A stretch of 64,000 bases of DNA from Rubritalea profundi (GCF_002954445.1 NZ_MQWA01000001.1:3679780-3743779), one strand, 5' to 3'; positions 34,385-46,506 are shown, numbered from the stretch's first letter. Made by a program: numbers and translations. Notes: generated by a model from the letters alone, not told the origin.

Positions 34385-35542
34385 TTGTCTAGTAGATTAC
34401 CACAGATATATGCATGGCACCTCACTTGGGAGTTCCCCCCAGTGATTGAAGGTGGGCTGGGTATCGCATGTGAAGGGATCTACAATGGCCTACAGACCGC
34501 TGGCTGCAATGTAGAGGTCTTTCATCCAGCTATGATGAAAGGCCATAGAGATATAAAGGAGTCCTACCTTAACGAGGATTTTTCTTCGTGTGACTTTGAT
34601 TCGCTCGTAGATAAAATCATTTCTGGTCAATCACTTAGAGGTGAGACCTTACTGGAGGCTGTGCAAAGCTTCTCCTCATGGGTTTTGGGTCAATCTGCTC
34701 AGAGTCTACCAGATGTTGTCCACGCGCATGATTGGCATAGCATGCTCGCAGCTGTTGCGCTGAAGAAAGTTCATGGAGTGCCTATGGTCTTACAGATGCA
34801 TTCCAGCCAAGTCGAGCGAGTCGGAGTCTTTGCTAAACGTGGAATTCAAGCTCTGGAACAATGGGGGCTTGAGTATGCGGATGCGGTCATTGCGGTTAGT
34901 GGTATCTCGGCGCAGTCTTTAGCTTGTGCCTATTGTGTGTCAGCGTGGAAAATCCATGTGGTACAGAATGCCATCGATTCCTCTTCTGTGAATTTAAGAG
35001 AACCAGACGAGCTTAAGACTCTACTTTTCGTCGGGAGGTTTTGTTCACAGAAGTCACCAGAATTGGTTGTAGAGATTTTCCGGAGATTGGTTCAACAATA
35101 CCCTCACCTTCGTCTACTCATGGTTGGAAGGGGGGAGTTACTGGATCCTATGAGGAAGTTGATTGACTTCTATGCTCTGCAGCAAAATGTTGAGTTGTTG
35201 GGTAAGATTCCAGTAGAGAGTGTCGCAATAGTCTACAGCCGAGCTGACTTGCTCATGTTACCATCAATTGCTGAGCCATTCGGAATGGTTGCGCTGGAGG
35301 CAGCCCAGGCTGGGCTCGCTGTTATTCTTTCTGAAAGGTGCGGAGCTAAAGAGATACTCAAGAGCGCATGTGTGGTAGAGCATCGCGACGTGGATGCCTG
35401 GGTTCGAAGTGTAACTCACCTGATAGAGAGCACTCTTAGCTATCGAGAATTAGTGAGCCAGCTACAAAAAGAAGCAGCGTCTCGCACATGGCGAGACGCT
35501 GCTGAAGAAATTTTAGCAATCTATGCTAAAGTGTTGGCTTAG
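34385..35542 (+). CDS. GT4/GT5-type glycosyltransferase, glycogen/starch synthase-like
   Basis: The protein (about 385 aa) has the GT-B N-terminus YAWHLTWEFPPVIEGGLGIACEGI, as in NDP-glucose-dependent glycogen synthases and related GT4 enzymes, then VVHAHDWHSM, and the C-terminal donor domain with LLFVGRFCSQKSPELV, VELLGKIPVES, and the E-x7-E pair in SIAEPFGMVALEAAQAG. The reaction is likely sugar transfer to a glucan or glycoconjugate. The start is unsettled: no ATG or GTG lies in frame near the N-terminus, TTG 34385 is chosen, while the upstream in-frame TTG 34328 lies in the terminator hairpin. The stop overlaps the convergent cytochrome gene by four bases. Confidence 0.78.
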   Translation: MSSRLPQIYAWHLTWEFPPVIEGGLGIACEGIYNGLQTAGCNVEVFHPAMMKGHRDIKESYLNEDFSSCDFDSLVDKIISGQSLRGETLLEAVQSFSSWVLGQSAQSLPDVVHAHDWHSMLAAVALKKVHGVPMVLQMHSSQVERVGVFAKRGIQALEQWGLEYADAVIAVSGISAQSLACAYCVSAWKIHVVQNAIDSSSVNLREPDELKTLLFVGRFCSQKSPELVVEIFRRLVQQYPHLRLLMVGRGELLDPMRKLIDFYALQQNVELLGKIPVESVAIVYSRADLLMLPSIAEPFGMVALEAAQAGLAVILSERCGAKEILKSACVVEHRDVDAWVRSVTHLIESTLSYRELVSQLQKEAASRTWRDAAEEILAIYAKVLA

Positions 35543-36210
35543 GCTTTGCGGCCGAAGCCAGTAACTACAGGAAGGATGCAGATGAGTGCCCATGCTGCGA
35601 TACCGCCGAGAACGAGCTTGTTAGGGCCAGCTTGAACTTCGGATTTAGTGACCTTGCCTGAGGCTGTAACTTCGCCAGTTTTCACTGGTGCCACAGCGGC
35701 TACTGCTGGAGCTTCTTTTTCTGTCACTTGAGCGTTGCCGTTAGTGTCAGGTTTTTTCTCAGCTGGCTTTTCTTCCGCCTTAGGAGCTTTCTTAGGGTCG
35801 ATGAGCTCTTCTGCTTTGAGCATTGGTTTACCTACTTCAGACCGAAGAGCCTTGACTTGATCCACTGTCACTGCAGAGGATTTGTTACCGAAGTTGCTAC
35901 GCACGTAGGTGAGTACTGCTGCGATCTCGTCATCTGACATCGTAGCGTTAGGTGGCATCACGCTGTTGAAGGGTTTGCCTTTAACAGTGATCGGCCCGAT
36001 CAGACCGCGTAACTGTATGCGAATAAGGTTTTCTACTGGGCCATTGACCCACTCGGACTCAGCAAGTGGGGGGAATGCTCCGGGGATGCCTGCGCCAGTT
36101 GCCTGGTGGCAGGGTAAACAAGTATTATATACTTTAGCGCCGTCAGCTGCTGCGTTTGCTGCTCCGAGGCCTGCGAATGTGGATGCAAGAATGAGTGCTA
36201 GTTTTTTCAT
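35539..36210 (-). CDS. Membrane-anchored cytochrome c (class I)
   Basis: The 223-aa product has a signal peptide (to about residue 20), one haem-binding CLPCH at residues 31-35, and a Met ligand in the SVMPPNATMSDDEI region, with the class I fold ending near residue 110. It continues as an Ala/Lys/Glu/Pro-rich linker (about 130-185) and a C-terminal membrane segment, LGGIAAWALICILPVVTGF. This would hold a mono-haem cytochrome at the periplasmic face of a membrane. It may feed a terminal oxidase or the divergent redox operon, but no oxidase is in the window. The intergenic region to the porin gene is 352 bases and contains a Fur-like box nearer the porin. Confidence 0.87.
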   Translation of the reverse strand: MKKLALILASTFAGLGAANAAADGAKVYNTCLPCHQATGAGIPGAFPPLAESEWVNGPVENLIRIQLRGLIGPITVKGKPFNSVMPPNATMSDDEIAAVLTYVRSNFGNKSSAVTVDQVKALRSEVGKPMLKAEELIDPKKAPKAEEKPAEKKPDTNGNAQVTEKEAPAVAAVAPVKTGEVTASGKVTKSEVQAGPNKLVLGGIAAWALICILPVVTGFGRKA

Positions 36211-36562
36211 AATAAGATAAAATATCTGATGTAGCTATATCATTGAACCTTCTTTTGAGCAAGAAAAATACTCTAATATAGCGTCATTATTTGACATGCT
36301 TTTCATCAATATATCCATCATCAACTTCGGTTTTATTTTTAGAATGACTTTTATAGTCTATAATTGATTTATTTTGAATTATCGCAACTTATTCATGTAG
36401 AGTCGATTGTTGTGTTATCCTGTTAAATTTCTAATGATCTCCCACACAATTCTATTGCTATTGAGATTCATTCTCGATAGGTTTATTTCAACCAAGCGAG
36501 GTCACCATCAATTATTAACTCCAGTGGCTGGTGACTTGGCTTGGAATCCAAAAATATAAATT
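36211..36562. other. AT-rich intergenic region between cytochrome c and porin operon
   Basis: This 352-base divergent control region has no convincing ORF. It is very AT-rich and should hold the promoters of both flanking units. Apart from the Fur-like box near its right end I see no repeat, RNA or terminator. Confidence 0.6.
36460..36478. promoter_or_regulatory. Fur-like operator upstream of the porin operon
   Basis: ATTGAGATT (36460-36468), centre C, ATTCTCGAT (36470-36478) is a 9-1-9 imperfect palindrome with seven of nine positions symmetrical and the same ATTGAGA and ATTCTC halves as the operator at 17000-17018. It lies 85 bases upstream of the porin ATG. The match between two unlinked sites supports one regulator. 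Confidence 0.6.
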
Positions 36563-37666
36563 ATGAATAAGACACTATTCACGACTGCAGCATTGAGTTC
36601 TGCATTATTAGGCGTAGCCTTTGCTGGTAGCGAAGTTGACGCACTCGACTCCTCACTGATCTCTAAAGAACAGAGTTTGTTCGATCGTTTCTCGTTTGGA
36701 TCGTACGGTGAAATCCATGCACAAGTAGGTGATGGAACAGACAATATTGACCCTCATCGTATAGTGCTGTTTGCTGATTTTAAGCTCACAGACAAGCTCA
36801 GATTTGTTTCAGAGACCGAGCTAGAACACGCTCTACGTAAATATGAAGGATCCGATTGGACTTCTGACGGAGTAGAATTCAAGCTTGAGCAAGCGTACTT
36901 TGAGTACAGCTTTAGTGAAGAAGTCACTGGTTACGCAGGTCTCTACCTGGTTCCAGTAGGAGTTATCAACCAAATTCACGAGCCGACAACATTTTACGGT
37001 GTTGAGCGCCCTAATGTAGAAAAGTACATACTTCCAACAACATGGACTGAGCTAAGTGTTGGTGCTTCCAAGAAATACGACAACGGTCTCCAAGTTGATG
37101 CAGTTCTGCACTCAGGATTAGATACGAGAGGCAGCGATGGCTATATCCGTGGAGGACGCTCTAATTATCAGTTCGAGGAGTACCAGCAAAACACTGACAG
37201 TTGGGCTATGACAGCACGTGCAAAGTACACCGGTATTGCTGGTGTGGAACTCGCAGGTTCACTCCAGTATCAATATGATACTTCTAGCAGTCTTTCCGGA
37301 CAACAGGACGCGATATTAGCATCCACACACGGTGTCTACCGTAAAGGTGGTTTCCAGTTCATTGCTCTAGCAAATTATTGGAATATTGATGGTTACTCAG
37401 ATAGCGATACAGAAAACCAGTGGGGCTATTATTTTGAACCTTCCTACGCTTGGGATACAGCAATTGGTAAAGTGGGGGTGTTTGGTCGTTTCTCTCAATA
37501 TGAGTACTTCAAGGGCTCACAGAAAGAGATCTCAGAGTTTTCAGTCGGTGCGAACTATTGGCTTAACGAAAACTGGGTTGTGAAAACGGATTACCTCAAT
37601 GCTGACGAAAAAGGTAAGTCAGGATCTAACGAGACATACAACTTTGGTATTGGCTGGAGTTATTAG
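36563..37666 (+). CDS. Outer-membrane beta-barrel porin
   Basis: The 367-aa product has a signal peptide (MNKTLFTTAALSSALLGVAFAG) and then alternating amphipathic strands with many aromatic residues. It begins with RFSFGSYGEIHAQVGDG and continues with DKLRFVSETELEHAL and GVEFKLEQAYFEYSF, the pattern of phosphate-selective/OprP-like porins and of carbohydrate porins, and the C-terminus is GIGWSY, the terminal aromatic residue that helps barrel insertion. It lies first in a unit behind a Fur-like box, followed by FMN-binding, PepSY-type and ApbE genes. It may let ferric complexes or other solutes reach the periplasm; substrate specificity is not readable. No plug domain is present, so it is not a TonB-dependent receptor. 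Confidence 0.85.
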   Translation: MNKTLFTTAALSSALLGVAFAGSEVDALDSSLISKEQSLFDRFSFGSYGEIHAQVGDGTDNIDPHRIVLFADFKLTDKLRFVSETELEHALRKYEGSDWTSDGVEFKLEQAYFEYSFSEEVTGYAGLYLVPVGVINQIHEPTTFYGVERPNVEKYILPTTWTELSVGASKKYDNGLQVDAVLHSGLDTRGSDGYIRGGRSNYQFEEYQQNTDSWAMTARAKYTGIAGVELAGSLQYQYDTSSSLSGQQDAILASTHGVYRKGGFQFIALANYWNIDGYSDSDTENQWGYYFEPSYAWDTAIGKVGVFGRFSQYEYFKGSQKEISEFSVGANYWLNENWVVKTDYLNADEKGKSGSNETYNFGIGWSY

Positions 37667-37725
37667 TCTAAATTCTACTACAAACTGGCTGGTTGCTTCT
37701 TCTTGGCCAGTGCAGTATAAAACCT

Positions 37726-38277
37726 ATGATTTTTAAATCGTCATTCATAACACCCGTTCGGTCATTTTTTGGCCGGGCGGCTTTTTTCGTTCTGGCGATT
37801 ACTTTTCTGGGCTCATTTGTGAGTGCTGCTGAGAAGGTCTATGAAAAGCCATCGACTTTTATGACACGTCATTTCGGAGCTATTCCCCAAACCCAGGTAA
37901 TTACTCTAAGTGGAACTCAGTCAAAGCAGCTTAAATCGATTTTAGGCCACAAATACGCAACAAAAAAAATCCGTTATTGGCAGGCAAACGGCAAGGCTGC
38001 TTGGATTCTCGAAGAAAAAGGTAAGAGCGAACCTATAACCACGGGGATCATTGTGAAGGATGGCAAGATTTCTGAGCTTAAGGTGCTAGTCTACCGTGAG
38101 AGTCACGGCTGGGAAGTCACTAGACCATTTTTCACCAAACAATTCGTAGGCTCATCACTGGACGGTAAGGTGTTGAATAAGAAGGTGGACGGGATTGTGG
38201 GAGCCACATTGTCTGTTCGTGCGCTTAAAAAATTAGCCGCTGTAGCCTTGTATTTATCCCAAGAAACTGGGAAATAG
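37726..38277 (+). CDS. FMN-binding domain protein, exported
   Basis: From ATG 37726 (MIFKSSFITPVRSFF) the protein has 183 aa; the in-frame ATG at 37693 adds 11 residues in the intergenic stretch. A signal sequence or membrane segment FFVLAITFLGSFVSA precedes the mature part. The FMN_bind domain, residues about 75-170, has TGIIVKDGKISELKVLVYRES and the flavinylation motif DGIVGATLS, whose Thr is the site where ApbE attaches FMN through a phosphoester. The ApbE gene lies two genes downstream. It is very likely a covalent flavoprotein carrying electrons on the periplasmic side. It starts 59 bases after the porin stop. Confidence 0.85.
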   Translation: MIFKSSFITPVRSFFGRAAFFVLAITFLGSFVSAAEKVYEKPSTFMTRHFGAIPQTQVITLSGTQSKQLKSILGHKYATKKIRYWQANGKAAWILEEKGKSEPITTGIIVKDGKISELKVLVYRESHGWEVTRPFFTKQFVGSSLDGKVLNKKVDGIVGATLSVRALKKLAAVALYLSQETGK

Positions 38278-38282
38278 CACGG

Positions 38283-39095
38283 ATGTCCGACTCAGACACA
38301 ACATCAGGAAGTGCAGCCTCATTTCAAGTGGGGTGTTCTGTTGTGTGTGATGTAGTTCGTAAGCCAAAGCGTAAGAAACGCAAATCTAGATCATTGCATC
38401 GGTTATTAGGCATGATTTCTGCTCTTCCCCTTGTGTGGGTTTTACTGACAGGGCTGGTACTCAATCATTCTGAAGACTTCGGTTTGGACTCTGTGGAGTT
38501 AGAATCCCCACTCATACTTTCAGCATACGGCATGACCCCAGCAGGTGGCGCTGAATCATTGGTTTTGCACGGGCACTCTATTACATCTTGGGATGGAGTG
38601 GTGTTTTTTGACCAACGACCTCTTGACCTCGAAGGTGAGATTATTACCGCGTTGCCCATGGGAGATGGGATGGCGATTGTGAGTGATAGTACAGTTCTTC
38701 GAGTTGATTTTGAAGGAAGTGTCATTGAAAAATTAGATGAGCTTTCATTACCATCTATCCCTTTGTTGGAAGCTGGAATTTTTGATGGGAAAATGGCGCT
38801 TCGCTCTTCAGATAGTTGGCACGTAGCGGATGCTGACTGGATAGAGTTTTCCGCTATTAGCGAGACCGTCACGCCTATCAGATTACAGCCACTGGAGGAT
38901 GGTGATTTAAAAGAAGCACTCAGATCTCGTTGGTCTGGTGGTGGGGTTTCACTTTCACGTTTCGTGCTAGACCTTCACGCAGGAAATTTCTTGGGTAGCT
39001 TCGCAGCTTACTTTTATGACTTTGTTGTTCTGTGCACTCTTTGGTTGATCGCTACAGGTATAATCTTACAGTACCGTACGAACCGTCGAGGCTAA
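38283..39095 (+). CDS. PepSY-associated membrane protein
   Basis: The 270-aa product begins with a basic cytoplasmic end (RKPKRKKRKSRSLHRL) and then a membrane helix GMISALPLVWVLLTGLVLNHSED, the HRLLG-x5-PL-x8-GL-L pattern of PepSY_TM proteins. A large periplasmic part follows (about 65-230), with a second helix DFVVLCTLWLIATGIILQYR near the end. PepSY_TM proteins often carry b-type haem or electrons across the membrane, and members next to FMN-binding proteins are thought to supply electrons to them. It lies five bases after the FMN-binding gene and three before apbE. A ferric or other reductase role is inferred. Confidence 0.8.
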   Translation: MSDSDTTSGSAASFQVGCSVVCDVVRKPKRKKRKSRSLHRLLGMISALPLVWVLLTGLVLNHSEDFGLDSVELESPLILSAYGMTPAGGAESLVLHGHSITSWDGVVFFDQRPLDLEGEIITALPMGDGMAIVSDSTVLRVDFEGSVIEKLDELSLPSIPLLEAGIFDGKMALRSSDSWHVADADWIEFSAISETVTPIRLQPLEDGDLKEALRSRWSGGGVSLSRFVLDLHAGNFLGSFAAYFYDFVVLCTLWLIATGIILQYRTNRRG

Positions 39096-39098
39096 GTA

Positions 39099-42475
<3,377 letters not shown>

Positions 42476-42502
42476 TTACAATTTGAAAGGATCCACAAGG
42501 AG

Positions 42503-42838
42503 TTAGCTTCGCATGCTGTTGGCCAAGTCTTTCTTGGCTACTGCTAGAAGAGTTTTCAATTTCTTTTGTTGAAATTCGAGATCATGCACAGATTGTAACT
42601 TTTTCTCAATATTGGAACCTTTAAACCATGATTCCACAGTTGCGACCTCTACAGAATTGTCGCTAACTATTGATTTTTTATCACCCTGAAGAATCATGAT
42701 GCGGTGCTTGCAGTGTTGACCGTTTTCACCAGCTCGGCACGAACAGAATGCTGACAACTCACTGGGTGAATTCTTAATAAAACGCACAGTGTATGGTTCA
42801 GGAGAAGAGCCTAATACTTCAAATGTGATCTTTTCCAT
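42503..42838 (-). CDS. Small SWIM-like zinc-binding protein
   Basis: The 111-aa product has Cys32-x-Cys34-x8-Cys43-x-His45 in FCSCRAGENGQHCKHRI, the CxCx(n)CxH pattern of SWIM zinc fingers, which bind DNA or protein. An N-terminal beta-rich part (FEVLGSSPEPYTVRF) and a C-terminal coiled-coil-like helix (VHDLEFQQKKLKTLLAVAK) flank it. Such stand-alone SWIM proteins are poorly described. It is upstream of ligA on the same strand, with an 81-base gap, so co-transcription is possible and a DNA-related role would fit. About 138 bases before it to the divergent MFS gene are non-coding. Confidence 0.75.
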   Translation of the reverse strand: MEKITFEVLGSSPEPYTVRFIKNSPSELSAFCSCRAGENGQHCKHRIMILQGDKKSIVSDNSVEVATVESWFKGSNIEKKLQSVHDLEFQQKKLKTLLAVAKKDLANSMRS

Positions 42839-42976
42839 AAGGGGAATTTGTGACTGAGCAAAGTGGAAATTTCAATCAGAAAGCAATGACTTGATAGGTC
42901 TATCACCAAAAATGATAATAAGTGGAGTTTTATCGATTTCCATCTGCTAGAGAATATGAGATAGCTTGCACGAGTC

Positions 42977-45529
42977 ATGCAAAACCCACGCGAACGAGAA
43001 GATCACCACATAGCAAGCAAGCGAGATGAACGATCCTTTTGGACAATGGTTGGGCTGGCGGCTCAAAATGCGTTCAATGATAAGGCTGCTCAATTTTTCC
43101 TAATCCCGCTGGCCGCCTGGTTGGTAATCCAAAGTGGTGCTGGGGGTGGAGGTAATATGAAATATATTTTGGGAGCCTTGATTGTAGCTCCGTTTATCTT
43201 GCTCTCACCTTTAGCTGGCTGGCTTTCGGATCGTTTTAGTAAGACATGGGTTCTGCGTGCTGGGATGGTGTTGCAGTTGGTGGTTTTGGTAATGATCACA
43301 TTCTCTGTCTTTCTTCAGAATTTGAGCATTGGAATCTTTGGTTTCTTCTTGCTCGCGGTTCAGTCGACATTGTTGAGTCCTGCGAAGAAGGGCTTGGTCA
43401 AGGAAATGGTCGGAAGCGAGCGACTGGGTTTCGCCAGTGGGGTGTTAGAGATGGCTTCTGTGCTGGCTATCTGTGTGGGCCAGATTGTGAGTGGATTTTG
43501 GTTCGATAGCCGTTTGGCTGTTTCTCAAGATGGTTGGGACGCAGCATTGACTCCTCTGATGATTATCACCGTAATGGCCATCCCCGCTGTGTTGTTTTCG
43601 TGGTCCTTGAAGTACTACCCGTCGCCCTCGTCTAGACCATTTAAGGCTAAAATTCTTTGGGAGCATGTTGGGCAGCTAGGAGATTTATTTAAAGATAGAA
43701 GGTTGAAGTGGGCTGGGCTTGGCGTGTCGTTCTTTTGGTTCTTTGGCGGTTTTATAAACCTAGCAGCTGTACAGTTGGCCGAGGAACTGACTGGTGGAGG
43801 TCAGGGGTTTGGCTCTGAAATGGCTTGGTTCCTAGCTGCAGCTAGTGGAGGTATTGTGCTTGGTGGGGTGATTGGCTCTCTTAGTTGTCGCCGAAATATT
43901 GAATTAGGATTAGTTCCGATTGGCTGTTTATTGACATTTCTAGGGTGTGTGTTGATGGCGATGAGTCCGCTGGATTCTATTTGGCTTAAAATCTGGATGA
44001 TCTTCACTGGTGCTGGGGCCGCTATCTTCTTGGTGCCCTTGAATGCCCACTTCCAGGATGTTTGTGATCCGAATAAGCGTGGACGCATATTGGCTGGTTT
44101 AAACTTACTGGATTGTTTGGCTGGAGCTGGAGCGGTGGCTTTCCAGTTGTTGCTGAGTAAGCTAGGGGTCAGCATGGCGGGGCAGTTTCTCAGCATGGCG
44201 GCTCTATGTTTGATCGTCACAGGTTTTTCTACCAAGCTGCTACCTCAGCACTTTATCCGTTTCACTATGTTGAGTGTGTTGCGTATTTTTTACCGTCAGA
44301 AGGTGCTGCATGCAGAGCGTATGCCAGAGTCCGGGGGAGTTTTGTTAGTGCCAAACCATGTGACCTATATCGATGCCTTTATCCTCACCGCTGCAAGCCC
44401 ACGGCCGATTCGTTTTTTGATGCACGATAGCTACTTTGAGAAGGATGGGATTTTGCGGCATTTCGTGAAACTTTTCGACACCGTTCCGATTTCTGCCCAC
44501 AAGGCAAAAGAGGCGATAGCTATTGCCGCTGAAGCTGTTGCTGAGGGCTCGGTTGTTTGTATTTTCCCTGAGGGGCAATTGACTCGCAGTGGTGCTATGA
44601 ATGAGCTGAAGCGAGGTTTTGAAATGATTGCCCGCAAAGCAAAATGTCCAGTGATGCCAGTTTATATGGATGGCCTTTGGGGGTCAATTTTTTCTTACGA
44701 ACGTGGCCGGATGTTTAAGAAGATTCCCTATAGTGTTCCTTATGGTGTGACGGTTGCGTGGGGGGAGCCAATCTTGCCCCGCATTGCGAGTTCAGTGGCT
44801 GTGAGGAAAGCTCTCCACCAACTCTCGTCGGAATCTATAGAAATGCGTGATATTTTGGTTCATCCATCGCGACTATTAGCTAAGAAGTTTGAGTTGCTCG
44901 ATGGAGATAAGAACGCTTTTACCGCAATGTTAGATGAAGTGAAGGCGATGAATGACGGACAGCAGCGCGCTTTGATTACCAATGCGCTCCAGGTCGCTGA
45001 AAGTCCGGCGTTTAGCAAACGAGGTGTCATTGTTGTCGATTCAAAGGATGAAACAGCGCTGATTTTTGCCATTGGTTTACCTCTGGTGCATCAGGTCCGA
45101 GTGCTTTTAGCGGACGAATACACATCGGTGAGCCACTTAGAAGAATGGAATCTGACCTTCCCAGTGGAGGCGTATATCGGTGGAGAGAGTTTGCGGCTTA
45201 AGGTGGCAAAGCTTCACCCGAATGAGGGGATATTCTATCACACCGGAGGCCTGCTAGACCATGATGCCGACGTTCCTTGTTACCCTGTAGGTGTTCTGAA
45301 TGGGAAAGTCATTGCCTTGTCTACGGAGCACCCGAATGCTGTGACGACAACCAATCAATTTCAAGCGGGATGGAAAGAGGGCAGTGTGGGCAGGCTACTA
45401 CCTGGTTTCGCCTACGAAGATGGAGATTTCGAGCACTTAAAGATTTCAAGCATCGTGTTTGGTGTCGATGGTGACAACCAAGTCGAGACTCGTGCGACAA
45501 TGGATGTAGAAGGTTTCCTCTACCTGTGA
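42977..45529 (+). CDS. MFS transporter-acyltransferase fusion (LplT/PlsC-type) with a divergent C-terminal domain
   Basis: The 850-aa product has an MFS-like half with 12 membrane helices (1-425, for example LAGWLSDRFSKTWVLRAGMV), as in lysophospholipid flippase LplT, joined to a PlsC-type glycerolipid acyltransferase (about 440-640) with His461-x4-Asp466 in PNHVTYIDAF and FPEGQLTRSG near 530. Such fusions usually continue into an acyl-ACP/CoA synthetase (Aas-type). Here the last 200 residues are not an obvious ligase, but GWKEGSVGRLLPG and the ending TRATMDVEGFLYL look like remnants of one. Uptake and re-acylation of lysophospholipids at the inner membrane is the likely job. The stop overlaps the convergent lipoprotein gene by ten bases. 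Confidence 0.84.
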   Translation: MQNPREREDHHIASKRDERSFWTMVGLAAQNAFNDKAAQFFLIPLAAWLVIQSGAGGGGNMKYILGALIVAPFILLSPLAGWLSDRFSKTWVLRAGMVLQLVVLVMITFSVFLQNLSIGIFGFFLLAVQSTLLSPAKKGLVKEMVGSERLGFASGVLEMASVLAICVGQIVSGFWFDSRLAVSQDGWDAALTPLMIITVMAIPAVLFSWSLKYYPSPSSRPFKAKILWEHVGQLGDLFKDRRLKWAGLGVSFFWFFGGFINLAAVQLAEELTGGGQGFGSEMAWFLAAASGGIVLGGVIGSLSCRRNIELGLVPIGCLLTFLGCVLMAMSPLDSIWLKIWMIFTGAGAAIFLVPLNAHFQDVCDPNKRGRILAGLNLLDCLAGAGAVAFQLLLSKLGVSMAGQFLSMAALCLIVTGFSTKLLPQHFIRFTMLSVLRIFYRQKVLHAERMPESGGVLLVPNHVTYIDAFILTAASPRPIRFLMHDSYFEKDGILRHFVKLFDTVPISAHKAKEAIAIAAEAVAEGSVVCIFPEGQLTRSGAMNELKRGFEMIARKAKCPVMPVYMDGLWGSIFSYERGRMFKKIPYSVPYGVTVAWGEPILPRIASSVAVRKALHQLSSESIEMRDILVHPSRLLAKKFELLDGDKNAFTAMLDEVKAMNDGQQRALITNALQVAESPAFSKRGVIVVDSKDETALIFAIGLPLVHQVRVLLADEYTSVSHLEEWNLTFPVEAYIGGESLRLKVAKLHPNEGIFYHTGGLLDHDADVPCYPVGVLNGKVIALSTEHPNAVTTTNQFQAGWKEGSVGRLLPGFAYEDGDFEHLKISSIVFGVDGDNQVETRATMDVEGFLYL

Positions 45530-46278
45530 GTTTTGCCGCGCCGTCTAAACCGAACGTAGAACCAAGCGAGAACAGCAATTCCTAATAGAAGGCTTATTGC
45601 CCAGATGAAGCAAAACTCACTACCTGCATAGCTAGCCTGCAGGGTGAAGGGGTTGTTAAAATACGTTTTGAGCGGGATCGTCCAGACGAGGCTACTTGAT
45701 GATGAATCGAAAGTGTCTGCATTATGGGAGTCTGGAGCCATCGGGGTATTGAGAATATAGCGAAATTCAGCGTCGCCAAGAATAGCCCCATTTTTGATCT
45801 TACCCTTAAATAAAGGGCTGAGGTCGAGCTCACGGTGGTAGTCTATCCCTCCGACATTGATGCCCGCATCAATATTACCTAGCAGCGCGCATATCATTTC
45901 GAGACTTTCTTCGTTAGCTTCAGATGAGTCATCTTGATCATCAAAGTAGGCTTGTTCTGAGAGGACGATCCGTTCTAAATCGAATGCTGAGTCGAAACGA
46001 ATATGGAGTTTGAGTGCTTGGCAATAATTCCCATGGGCGCATGAGTTGTTCTCAATGATGGAAATTCCTCGGTGCCTCGCTGCGATCTCACCGAGCAATG
46101 AATTAACTTCAACGGCATCTTTTCTTGAGAACGCTTTATAGGGTAGGATGAAATGGACTCGGATGTCTCCCGAACCATCACTGTTGATCGTTATTTCTTC
46201 TTCACCATCGATTTTACAGCCTGTGAGTAAAACGAGGCTAAAAATGAGGATTAGGAAGTGAAGTAGAAAGGTTTTCAT
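45520..46278 (-). CDS. Lipoprotein of unknown function with a C-terminal membrane segment
   Basis: The 252-aa product has a lipoprotein signal (FLILIFSLVLLTGC, Cys21) followed by IDGEEEITINSDGSGDIRVHFILPYKA, a start shared with LppM/DUF3153-like proteins and several verrucomicrobial lipoproteins. The middle is acidic and Asp/Ser-rich. A membrane helix FCFIWAISLLLGIAVLAWFYV near 220-240 ends in a basic RFRRRGK tail. A lipid anchor plus a C-terminal helix would tether both ends of the periplasmic domain. No enzyme motif is seen. It is convergent with the MFS-acyltransferase gene. Confidence 0.75.
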   Translation of the reverse strand: MKTFLLHFLILIFSLVLLTGCKIDGEEEITINSDGSGDIRVHFILPYKAFSRKDAVEVNSLLGEIAARHRGISIIENNSCAHGNYCQALKLHIRFDSAFDLERIVLSEQAYFDDQDDSSEANEESLEMICALLGNIDAGINVGGIDYHRELDLSPLFKGKIKNGAILGDAEFRYILNTPMAPDSHNADTFDSSSSSLVWTIPLKTYFNNPFTLQASYAGSEFCFIWAISLLLGIAVLAWFYVRFRRRGKTHR

Positions 46279-46330
46279 CGGAGTGTGGATGGAACTTGCT
46301 GCTGGTTTAGCTCGATTGCAAGCTCATCTA

Positions 46331-46446
46331 ATACCACTTAGCACTTCAAAAGAAACGAATCGCCCAGTTTCCACATAAATGTGAAGCATAAACAGCATTA
46401 AGACATCAAATCGAACATTGGTTTCTTTTGAAGTGCTAGGTGGCAT
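46331..46446. repeat. 116-bp MITE-like element with long terminal inverted repeats
   Basis: TAGCACTTCAAAAGAAAC (46339-46356) is the exact reverse complement of GTTTCTTTTGAAGTGCTA (46421-46438); outward the match continues with two mismatches to give arms of about 26 bp, and inward to about 30 bp with one more mismatch. The 56-64-bp centre is AT-rich and non-coding. Size and structure fit a miniature inverted-repeat element; no obvious target-site duplication was found. It could instead be a large regulatory hairpin 60 bases before the mscS start. Confidence 0.6.
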
Positions 46447-46506
46447 AAGCGACAGCTTTATCACATAGCACTTGATAATCTAGCAGTTGGCGGGTAATTC
46501 CATGGT

